From the NCBI GenBank assembly GCA_028865585.1, contig JAGWJU010000009.1:1-16060 (forward strand): a stretch of 16,060 bases of DNA, read 5' to 3'. How positions within the stretch are numbered: position 1 is the stretch's first letter; each line of letters begins with the position of its first letter. Positions 1 to 6,131 of the stretch are shown in pieces. A model generated the notes under the pieces. That model had not been told where the DNA came from, did no database searches, and worked only from the letters and a program-made list of their open reading frames with translations. Origin of the DNA: Elusimicrobiota bacterium (GTDB lineage Bacteria > Elusimicrobiota > Elusimicrobia > UBA1565 > UBA9628). The position numbers and the translations under genes were made by a program.

Positions 1-516
1 ATGAAAAACGCGATGGCGGCGGCGTTGATTCTGATTTTAGGCGCGCCCATGGCCATGAGCGCGGAGGGCGTAGCCAAGCCCAAAGCTGAGACTCAGGCCG
101 CGGAGAAGGCCAAAGCCGCCGTTGAAATCCCGGATTCGGCCAAAACCTGGCTTCTTCATCTTAAGGAAGCGCTAACCCAGACGACGCTCGCGGGAGACTA
201 TCAGAAGGGCGACGTCGCCGAAGTGGCGGCCGTACGCGGCGCGCCGCAGCAGGCCGTCGAGCCCGCCCCAGTATGGAAGGGCGGTTTTTCGGATCAAGCT
301 CGCGCGGAGCTTAAGACCGAGCGCGCGGCCTTGGCGCAGGGCGTCAAATTAATTTTGGACGGCCATGCGGCCGAGGGCCGCGAGAAGATTCTCGCCTTTG
401 AGACGCAGTATCCCCGCAGCCGCCTGCGCGGCGCCGCGGAAGAAGCGCTTCGCAAGGCCGTCTCCGCGCCGCCGGCTACCTCCGGCGTCGCGCCAGCCGG
501 GAAATCTTCTCGATAA
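1..516 (+). CDS. Secreted hypothetical protein (171 aa)
   Basis: I do not recognise a named family. The N-terminus (Met-Lys-Asn, then a hydrophobic run to about residue 17, then AMSA) looks like a signal peptide with cleavage near residue 21, so the product is probably periplasmic. This also supports the ATG at base 1 as the true start, although its ribosome binding site is outside the window. The middle is rich in Ala, Lys and Pro. Residues about 95-155 are a charged helical stretch containing FETQYPRSRLRGAAEEAL, which resembles a single tetratricopeptide-like unit of the kind seen in envelope proteins such as CpoB/YbgF. It is the only gene on the + strand. Its last 41 bases overlap the end of rfaE2 tail to tail, so the two genes encode C-termini on both strands. 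Function unknown. Coding status is fairly sure because of the signal peptide and the uninterrupted frame. Confidence 0.68.
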   Translation: MKNAMAAALILILGAPMAMSAEGVAKPKAETQAAEKAKAAVEIPDSAKTWLLHLKEALTQTTLAGDYQKGDVAEVAAVRGAPQQAVEPAPVWKGGFSDQARAELKTERAALAQGVKLILDGHAAEGREKILAFETQYPRSRLRGAAEEALRKAVSAPPATSGVAPAGKSSR

Positions 517-970
517 GAGCGCTCGTCGAACGCCCGGGGGCGAGGGGGATTAAGGCCACCTTGCCCGCGTACTGCCGCCCCGCGACCTCGTTCTTGCGGT
601 AGTCCGCGCCCTTCGCGAGCACATCGGGCTTGAGGCGGCTTAAAAGCTCGGCCGGAGTATCCTCCTCAAAAGCCGCGATCGCGTCCACGCAGGAAAGAGC
701 GGCCAAGACCGCGGCGCGGTCCTTCCAGGCGTTGATGGGGCGTCCGGGCCCCTTGCCCAGGCGTCTGGCCGAGGCGTCCGAGTTCAGGCCCACCACCAGG
801 ACGTCGCCCAGGCTGCGGGCCTTTTCCAGGCTCTGCACGTGCCCGGCGTGCAGAAGGTCGAAGACCCCGTTGGTGAAGACCACGGTCTTGCCTTCCCAGC
901 GCCAGGCCTCCCGCAACTCCAAGAGGCGCTTCAAGGTCTTGATTTTATCGCGAGAATTAAGAGCAGGCAT
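476..970 (-). CDS. rfaE2: D-glycero-beta-D-manno-heptose 1-phosphate adenylyltransferase
   Basis: A cytidylyltransferase-like nucleotidyltransferase that should transfer AMP from ATP to heptose 1-phosphate, giving ADP-heptose for the inner core of LPS. Visible motifs are TNGVFDLLHAGH (residues 34-44, the nucleotide-binding GxFDxxHxGH signature), GLNSD at 61-65, and the terminal GRSTSALIEKI. At 164 aa it matches the stand-alone adenylyltransferase domain. The fused kinase domain of E. coli HldE is absent, so the heptose kinase must be encoded elsewhere. The ATG at 970 is preceded by AAGGA about 8 bases upstream. It lies 30 bases after gmhA in the same direction, and the two act in the same pathway. 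The C-terminus is very basic (RLARRRR) and overlaps the opposing + strand gene by 41 bases. It is the last gene of the long - strand run. Confidence 0.93.
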   Translation of the reverse strand: MPALNSRDKIKTLKRLLELREAWRWEGKTVVFTNGVFDLLHAGHVQSLEKARSLGDVLVVGLNSDASARRLGKGPGRPINAWKDRAAVLAALSCVDAIAAFEEDTPAELLSRLKPDVLAKGADYRKNEVAGRQYAGKVALIPLAPGRSTSALIEKISRLARRRR

Positions 971-1000
971 ACGATATCCTTTTTTGATTTCCTAACGTCC

Positions 1001-1600
1001 CTAGTGCGCCTTGGGCGCGTTGGGAAACAAAGCGTCCTCGATGAGGCCGCACCAGATCTGGATGACGGCGATGTGCGCCTCTTGGATGCGCGCGACCGTG
1101 TCCGAGGGCACGCACACGCAGATGTCGCAGAGGGCCTTGAGCTGACCGCCCTTGCGTCCGGTGAGGCCGATGACCAGAAGGTTCTTCTTCTTGGCTGCGT
1201 CCACGGCTTTTAAAACGTTGGCCGAGTTTCCCGAGGTGGAGATGGCGACCGCGATGTCGCCGGGCTTGGCGTGAGCCTCGAGCTGCCTCGAGAATACGTT
1301 TTCGTAGCCGAAATCGTTGGCGATGGAGGTCAGATCCGAGGTGTTGACGGTCAGCGCGATGGCCGGCAGCGGCGGGCGGTTGCGCTCAAAGCGCCCCACC
1401 AGTTCGTCGGCGAAGTTCTGCGCGTCGCAGGCCGAGCCTCCGTTGCCGAAGGTCATGATCTTGTTGCCGGCGCGGAAAGTGGCGATCAAAGCCTCGGCGG
1501 CTTTTTCCAGGGCGGACAGCTGGGTTTGAGCGGTTTCAGTCAGCGTCTTGCTTGAGTCAAGCAACTGCCGTTGGATGTCGTTTTTGAGCGTCTCGATCAT
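1001..1600 (-). CDS. gmhA: Sedoheptulose-7-phosphate isomerase (GmhA-like SIS-domain protein)
   Basis: A SIS-domain sugar isomerase of the GmhA group, which converts sedoheptulose 7-phosphate to D-glycero-D-manno-heptose 7-phosphate, the first step of ADP-heptose synthesis in the cytosol. Family motifs are FGNGGSACDAQNFADELVGR (residues 51-70), NDFGYENVFSRQ (95-106), ISTSGNSANVLKA (120-132) and RIQEAHIAVIQ (171-181). At 199 aa it is close to the E. coli enzyme (192 aa). Compared with E. coli GmhA from memory, zinc ligands Glu65 and Gln172 are kept (Glu66, Gln173), but His61 is Asn62 and His180 is Gln181. A GmhA assignment is supported by rfaE2 just downstream; a DiaA-like or other SIS role is the alternative. 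The ATG at 1600 has GGAG about 7 bases upstream, and the first 44 bases overlap the end of accC. Confidence 0.85.
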   Translation of the reverse strand: MIETLKNDIQRQLLDSSKTLTETAQTQLSALEKAAEALIATFRAGNKIMTFGNGGSACDAQNFADELVGRFERNRPPLPAIALTVNTSDLTSIANDFGYENVFSRQLEAHAKPGDIAVAISTSGNSANVLKAVDAAKKKNLLVIGLTGRKGGQLKALCDICVCVPSDTVARIQEAHIAVIQIWCGLIEDALFPNAPKAH

Positions 1601-2939
1601 GAGGGGTCTCCAATATTTTTTCAGACAGATGCGTGTCGAAATCGCCGCCGATGAAGTCCGGGTGCGCGAGAACTTTTTGATGGAATCCGATGGTGGTGCG
1701 GATCCCGGACACCTCGAACTCGGATAAGGCGCGGCGCGAGCGGGCCAGAACCTCGGGCCTGGTGGGCGCGAAGAGCACGAGCTTGGCCAGGAGGCTGTCG
1801 TAGTGGCTGGGCACGGTGTAGCCCGCGTAGAGGTGGGTTTCCAGGCGCACGCCGGGGCCGCCCGGCAGGCGCAGGGCTTCGATTTTGCCCGGACAGGGCG
1901 CGAAATTGTGATCCGGATCCTCGGCGTTGATGCGGTGCTCCATGGACCAGGCGCGGATTTGGGCGGCGCGGGCCTGATCGAAAGGGAGCTTCTCCCCTGC
2001 GGCCACGAGGATTTGGGTTTGGACCAAATCCAATCCGGTTACGGACTCGGTGACCGGGTGCTCCACCTGAAGCCTGGTGTTGACCTCGATGAAATAGAAC
2101 TGGCCGTCCTGCACCAGGAACTCGACCGTGCCCACGTTGGTGTAGCCGCTCTCATGCACAAGGCGCACGGCCGCTTCCTGCATTTCGCGGCGCATCTTCA
2201 AGTCCAGGGCCGGCGAGGGGGACTCCTCGATGAGCTTCTGGTTGCGGCGCTGCACCGTGCAGTCGCGCTCGGGGAAAGCGACCGCGTTGCCGTACGCGTC
2301 CGCGGCGACTTGGATTTCCACGTGGCGCGGGTGCCCCAGGTAGCGCTCCAAATAAACCGCGTCGTCGCCGAAGGCCGCCTTGGCCTCGCTCTGCGCGGTC
2401 AAAAGCTGGGTCTTGAGCTCCTCTTCGGTCTTGGCCAGGCGCAGGCCCTTGCCGCCGCCGCCCGCCGCGGCCTTGATCATGACCGGAAGGCCGATGGCCC
2501 GGGCTTCCTTCAAGGCGTCGCCGCGCACGAGGCCATCGGTGCCGGGGACGACCGGCACGCGGGCCTTCTTGGCCAGGGCCTTGGCCTCGCTCTTGTATCC
2601 CAGCGTGCGGATGGCGTCCGGCTTGGGGCCGATGAAGACCACGCCCGCCTGCGCGCAGGCCTCGGCGAAATCCTCGTTTTCGGACAAAAATCCGTAGCCG
2701 GGGTGGATGGCCTCCGCGCCGGTGATTTTGGCGGCGGCCAGGACCGAGGCCATATTCAGATAGCTCTCGCGCGACGGCGCCGGCCCGATGCACACGGCTT
2801 CGTCGGCCGCGCGCACGTGCAGGGACTCCCGGTCGGCCTCGGAGTAGACCGCGACGGACTTGATGCCCATCTCGCGGCAGGCGCGCAGCACGCGCACCGC
2901 GATTTCGCCCCGGTTGGCGACGAGAATTTTCTTGAACAC
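1557..2939 (-). CDS. accC: Acetyl-CoA carboxylase, biotin carboxylase subunit
   Basis: ATP-grasp biotin carboxylase that carboxylates biotin on its carrier protein using bicarbonate and ATP, the first half-reaction of malonyl-CoA formation. The frame shows the N-terminal KILVANRGEIAVRV, the glycine-rich KAAAGGGGKGLRLAK loop, RDCTVQRRNQKLIEESPSP, and the catalytic EVNTRLQVEHPVTE, so it looks fully functional. Length (460 aa) is slightly above E. coli AccC (449), the extra being a short C-terminal tail that overlaps gmhA by 44 bases. I chose the GTG at 2939: it gives the family-typical MFKKILVANRGE start and has GAGG 7 bases upstream. The TTG at 2945 would extend the protein by two residues and overlap the accB stop, but puts GAGG only one base away. 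The upstream neighbour is the accB-like gene; no carboxyltransferase genes (accA, accD) are in the window. Confidence 0.96.
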   Translation of the reverse strand: MFKKILVANRGEIAVRVLRACREMGIKSVAVYSEADRESLHVRAADEAVCIGPAPSRESYLNMASVLAAAKITGAEAIHPGYGFLSENEDFAEACAQAGVVFIGPKPDAIRTLGYKSEAKALAKKARVPVVPGTDGLVRGDALKEARAIGLPVMIKAAAGGGGKGLRLAKTEEELKTQLLTAQSEAKAAFGDDAVYLERYLGHPRHVEIQVAADAYGNAVAFPERDCTVQRRNQKLIEESPSPALDLKMRREMQEAAVRLVHESGYTNVGTVEFLVQDGQFYFIEVNTRLQVEHPVTESVTGLDLVQTQILVAAGEKLPFDQARAAQIRAWSMEHRINAEDPDHNFAPCPGKIEALRLPGGPGVRLETHLYAGYTVPSHYDSLLAKLVLFAPTRPEVLARSRRALSEFEVSGIRTTIGFHQKVLAHPDFIGGDFDTHLSEKILETPHDRDAQKRHPTAVA

Positions 2940-2941
2940 CG

Positions 2942-3325
2942 TCAAGCCTCGATGAAGAACAGGAGCCGCCCGTAGTCCGCGGGCTTGCCCTCTTCGATGA
3001 ATATCTTGGCCACGCGGCCGGAGACGGGGGCCTTGACCGGCAAAGAGGCCGCGGGCCCCTGCTCGACGCGGCCCAGGACCTGGCCCTCCTTGACCGCGGC
3101 GCCTTCTTCAAGAGCCGCCGCGCGGCCGGGCTCGCCCCACTGGAAGAGACCCACGCCCGGCGAAACCACCGGCGCGTAGCGGCTGGAAAGATCGGGCTGC
3201 GGAATCATCGGCGCCGCGTCCGGAAGCGAAAAGGAAAAGCCATCCGGGCCTTTCTCCAGCGCGACTTCCGTCAAATCCGTGGTCTTGATCCAAGACAGAA
3301 CGTCCTTGAGTTCCTCGGTGGTCAT
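2942..3325 (-). CDS. accB: AccB-like biotin carboxyl carrier protein lacking the biotinylation lysine
   Basis: Homologue of BCCP, the mobile biotin carrier of acetyl-CoA carboxylase. The N-terminal helix region (EELKDVLSWIKTTDLTEVALEKGPDGFSFSL, cited here as residues 4-34) and the C-terminal barrel (VVSPGVGLFQ at 53-62, EEGAAVKEGQVLGRVE at 73-88, VSGRVAKIFIEEGKP at 101-115, LLFFIEA at the end) follow the family order, and 127 aa is a little shorter than usual. The expected EAMKM biotinylation hairpin is replaced by EQGPAAS (88-94), and the aligned position has no Lys. The other two frames here show no such motif either, so a simple frameshift does not explain it. Its ATG overlaps the cdd stop as ATGA and has AGGAGG 6 bases upstream, and accC follows directly. 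It is therefore expressed with accC but probably cannot carry biotin. The symbol denotes family only. Confidence 0.8.
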   Translation of the reverse strand: MTTEELKDVLSWIKTTDLTEVALEKGPDGFSFSLPDAAPMIPQPDLSSRYAPVVSPGVGLFQWGEPGRAAALEEGAAVKEGQVLGRVEQGPAASLPVKAPVSGRVAKIFIEEGKPADYGRLLFFIEA

Positions 3326-3816
3326 GATTTCCTCCTGGCCTTGGGCCGCTTGGCCGAGATCGAGCTGCGGGCTTTGATGAGGTTCTGCGGGTGCGCGGGC
3401 AGAAGCCCCGAGCTCAAGGGGTCGAAGGCTTCGGGCAGCATCTTGTGCACGTAGGTCCGCCGCACCTTTTGCCGGCGCGTGCGGGGGTTCAAATCGACGA
3501 GGTAGAGCTCCGTGTCGCGGGTGGAGAACTCAAACATGACCTGGCGGCAGGCGCCGCAGGGCCTGGCCGAGTTGGCGACCACGCAGACGGCTTTTAGGCC
3601 CAGCTGCCTGCGCGCGATGGCGGAGAAGATCGCGACGCGCTCGGCGCAGAGGGACAGCCCGTAGGAGGCGTTCTCCACGTTGCAGCCGGCGAAAATGCGG
3701 CCGGACTCGGTCAGCACGGCCGCGCCCACGGGGTAGCGCGAGTAAGGGCAGTAGGCGTTTTTCTGCGCGGAGACGGCGGCGGTGATGAGGCGCGAGACGA
3801 GTTTAGACGGTTTCAT
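3322..3816 (-). CDS. cdd: Cytidine deaminase
   Basis: Zinc-dependent hydrolytic deaminase converting cytidine and deoxycytidine to the uridine forms in pyrimidine salvage. Motifs are YSRYPVGAAV (25-34), CNVENASYGLSLCAERVA (45-62; catalytic CAE with Cys57 and Glu59) and PCGACRQV (86-93; zinc ligands Cys87 and Cys90). This is the three-cysteine, tetrameric type of Cdd. At 164 aa it exceeds the usual 130-140 aa because of a C-terminal tail of about 30 residues ending KRPKARRKS, which is strongly basic and has no family counterpart I know. The ATG at 3816 has AAGGAGG just upstream, and it overlaps the end of add by 14 bases and the start of accB by 4. It sits with add and mtnP in a nucleoside-salvage block. 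Confidence 0.93.
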   Translation of the reverse strand: MKPSKLVSRLITAAVSAQKNAYCPYSRYPVGAAVLTESGRIFAGCNVENASYGLSLCAERVAIFSAIARRQLGLKAVCVVANSARPCGACRQVMFEFSTRDTELYLVDLNPRTRRQKVRRTYVHKMLPEAFDPLSSGLLPAHPQNLIKARSSISAKRPKARRKS

Positions 3817-4861
3817 GGGCCTCCTTGAGCGCGGCGGCGGCCTCTGTATGGAAGCGGGCCTTTAAAGCCGCGCGCTCTTGCGGCGGCAAAAACAGATGGT
3901 CGACCGAGGCGACGCTCAAGTCCGCGAGCTCCTGGACCGAGAATCCCAGCTCCAGCGCCTGGGCGTACTCCCCGGTCAAGTCGATGGCGAAGACGCCGCG
4001 GTCGTCGGTGTTGAGCGTCAGGCGCACGCCGGCCTGGTAAAAGCGCCGCACGGGGTGGTCCTTGAGGCTTGCCACCGCCTTGGTGCGCACGTTGGAGGTG
4101 ATGCCGATCTCGAGCGGGACCTTCCGGCGCACGACCTCGGCCAAAAGCGCGTCGTCCTCCATCAGATGCACGCCGTGGCCGATGCGGTCGACCTTTAACT
4201 CGAGGGCCGAGCGCAGGTTCTCGGTGCCGCTGGTCTCTCCGGCATGGCAGGTGGTGTGGATGCCCAGGCTCTTGGCCTCGGCGTAGTAGTCCGCGAACTC
4301 GCGCGTCGGATGCCGGGCCTCGTCGCCGGCCAAGTCCAGCGCCGCGACCGCGGGCTCCTTCAGGGAAAGCTTGGAATTGAAGTATTTTTTGAGGACCGAG
4401 AAGGCCCGGCTGTTTTCCCTGGGTCCGTGCGCGCGAAAAAGGCAGAGAATGACCGAGCTGCTGGTTCCGAAGTCCTTCAGGCCCCTCTTCAATCCGCGCA
4501 GGACGGCTTCGACCGACTCCTCGGAGCTCATGGACGGGGAGCGCAGAAGCTCGGGCGCGAAGCGGACCTCGACGTGGCGGATATTGTCCGCGGCCGAGTC
4601 CTCGACGAGCTCGTAGGCCGCGCGCTCCAGGGCCTGCGGGCGGCGCAAAAGAGGGCAGATGACGTCGAAGGCCTTGAGACACTCGCCCAATGACTGGCAA
4701 GAGGGCGATGTCTGCACAAACGGGATGAGTTCCTCGAGCGTGTTGGCGGGCAGTTTGGCGCCGGACTCCCGCCCCAGCTCTAAGATTGTTTGGGGGCGCA
4801 GCGCGCCGTCCAAGTGGCAGTGCAACTCGGCCTTGGGAAGCTTCTTTAAAACCTCGTTCAT
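3803..4861 (-). CDS. add: Adenosine deaminase
   Basis: Metal-dependent amidohydrolase expected to deaminate adenosine or deoxyadenosine to inosine or deoxyinosine in purine salvage. The zinc site is complete: AELHCHLDGA (11-20; His14, His16), CHAGE (205-209; His206, Glu209), RIGHGVHL (227-233; His229) and LNTDD (283-287; Asp286, Asp287). The TSNVRT segment (256-260) resembles adenosine rather than adenine deaminases, although the following residue is Arg where most relatives have Pro (NTDDP), so the exact purine substrate is not certain. Length 352 aa is normal. The ATG at 4861 overlaps the mtnP stop as ATGA and has GGAG about 9 bases upstream. It is followed by cdd with a 14-base overlap, so methylthioadenosine, adenosine and cytidine salvage are encoded together. 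Confidence 0.92.
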   Translation of the reverse strand: MNEVLKKLPKAELHCHLDGALRPQTILELGRESGAKLPANTLEELIPFVQTSPSCQSLGECLKAFDVICPLLRRPQALERAAYELVEDSAADNIRHVEVRFAPELLRSPSMSSEESVEAVLRGLKRGLKDFGTSSSVILCLFRAHGPRENSRAFSVLKKYFNSKLSLKEPAVAALDLAGDEARHPTREFADYYAEAKSLGIHTTCHAGETSGTENLRSALELKVDRIGHGVHLMEDDALLAEVVRRKVPLEIGITSNVRTKAVASLKDHPVRRFYQAGVRLTLNTDDRGVFAIDLTGEYAQALELGFSVQELADLSVASVDHLFLPPQERAALKARFHTEAAAALKEAHETV

Positions 4862-5751
4862 GCCTTTTTCTCCAAATACTTGCCCGCGATAAGCGCCAGC
4901 CGCTTGTCCGCAGCGGCCTTGACCTTGCGCGCATCGGTGACCAGAGCGCCGGCCAGGGCGTGCGGGCAGGCGCAGGAGCGCGCGCGCGCGGCCAGCGCCC
5001 CTGCGCAGGCCTGCAAAATCTTCTGCGCGTTCTGCGCGTTGGAGGACAGGGTCGCCATAACCTTGTCGCTGGTGACCTCATCGCCTTCCTTCCAGCAGTC
5101 ATAGTCCGTCACCATGGCCATCAGGGAATAGCAGATCTCGGCCTCACGCGCGAGCTTGGCTTCTTGCGCCGCGGTCATGCCGATAATGTCGTAGCCTTGG
5201 CGGCGGTGATAGGCCGACTCGGCGCGGGTGGAGAACTGCGGGCCTTCCATGCAAACGTAGGTTCCGCCCCGGTGCAAATCGAGCCCCAAGCCTCCGGCCG
5301 TCTTGGCCAAAATCTCCGTCTGCGCGAAGCAGAAGGGATCCGCGAAAGCCACGTGCGCGACCACGCCGCCGCCGAAAAAGGTCGACGCCCGGCCCTTGGT
5401 CTCGTCCACGAGCTGGTCCGGAAAGACGAAACGCTTGGGCTCCAACTCCTCTTTGAGCGAGCCCACGGCCGCGACGCCGATGAGCCGCTCGACGCCCAAG
5501 GCCTTGAAGGCGTAGATGTTGGCGCGGTAGTTGATTTCAGACGGCAAAAAGACGTGGTCGCGGCCGTGCCGGGCCAAAAAGGCGCAGGAGACGCCGGACA
5601 TCTTCCCCACGACGAGCGGGCCGGAGGGATCGCCGTAGGGCGTCTTGACCGCGATTTCTCGCGCGTCGATAAGGCCGGGCATGCGGTAGAGGCCGCTGCC
5701 GCCGATGAACCCCACCGCGGCCGTGGTTTTGGACGCCTTGGTGCGCGTCAT
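4858..5751 (-). CDS. mtnP: S-methyl-5'-thioadenosine phosphorylase
   Basis: Purine-nucleoside phosphorylase family 2 enzyme that cleaves methylthioadenosine (the by-product of polyamine and homoserine-lactone synthesis) to adenine and methylthioribose 1-phosphate. Motifs are FIGGSGLY (15-22, phosphate loop), LARHGRDH (59-66), EINYRANIYAFKALG (72-86), CMEGPQFSTRAES (167-179) and MTAAQEAKLAREAEICY (192-208). The aspartates in MVTDYDCW (213-220; Asp216, Asp218) fit recognition of a 6-amino purine, which favours MTA over inosine or guanosine. I start at the ATG at 5751, which overlaps the response-regulator stop as ATGA and has GGGAGG 9 bases upstream. The open frame runs on to about 6291, but that part is out of frame with two real genes and is not family-like. 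Length 297 aa is normal. add follows with a 4-base overlap. Confidence 0.92.
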   Translation of the reverse strand: MTRTKASKTTAAVGFIGGSGLYRMPGLIDAREIAVKTPYGDPSGPLVVGKMSGVSCAFLARHGRDHVFLPSEINYRANIYAFKALGVERLIGVAAVGSLKEELEPKRFVFPDQLVDETKGRASTFFGGGVVAHVAFADPFCFAQTEILAKTAGGLGLDLHRGGTYVCMEGPQFSTRAESAYHRRQGYDIIGMTAAQEAKLAREAEICYSLMAMVTDYDCWKEGDEVTSDKVMATLSSNAQNAQKILQACAGALAARARSCACPHALAGALVTDARKVKAAADKRLALIAGKYLEKKA

Positions 5752-6131
5752 GGAGCGAAGCCTCCCAGGGGTAAGAGTTCCCGCATCGCCGTCTCGAGCT
5801 TCTTGAAGTCGATGGGCTTTTGCACGAAGCGGGTCTTGGGGGTTTCCGGGATAATAGTCTTGATCTTTTCGTAGGGGTGGGCGGAGATGAAGATGACGGG
5901 AATCTCGGCCGTGCGCGGGTCGTCCTGCAGCGATTGGTAGACCGAGGAGCCGTAGGCGCCCGGCATCTGGATGTCCGTGATGATGAGATGCGGATGATGG
6001 TCGGAAGCCTTCTGGCGCAGATCGAATCCGTCCGTAGCGACGACGACCAAGTGGCTGCGGGAGGTGAGAAACTCCTCGAGCAGCACGGCGATGTCCGGGC
6101 TGTCCTCGCCGATTAAAATCTGCGCCCTCAC
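5748..6131 (-). CDS. Single-domain response regulator (CheY-like receiver)
   Basis: A receiver domain with no output domain. The active site is complete: acidic pair Glu9-Asp10, phospho-acceptor Asp53 in LIITDIQMPG (49-58), Ser83 in the Thr/Ser switch position (FISAHP), and Lys105 in FVQKPIDFKKL (102-112). It should be phosphorylated by a sensor kinase and act by protein contact. Length 127 aa is exactly one receiver. The GTG start at 6131 overlaps the glyA stop as GTGA, with GGAG about 10 bases upstream. The stop overlaps mtnP as ATGA. No histidine kinase lies in the window, so its partner is unknown. Its tight coupling with two metabolic genes is unusual. The HD-GYP gene further upstream in the same run is a possible functional relation, but nothing in the sequence shows that. 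Confidence 0.9.
   Translation of the reverse strand: MRAQILIGEDSPDIAVLLEEFLTSRSHLVVVATDGFDLRQKASDHHPHLIITDIQMPGAYGSSVYQSLQDDPRTAEIPVIFISAHPYEKIKTIIPETPKTRFVQKPIDFKKLETAMRELLPLGGFAP

Noticed and set aside
1803..2975. 390-codon open frame on the + strand opposite accC
   Set aside because: accC is unmistakable on the other strand; the + frame is a His/Gly/Arg-rich shadow.
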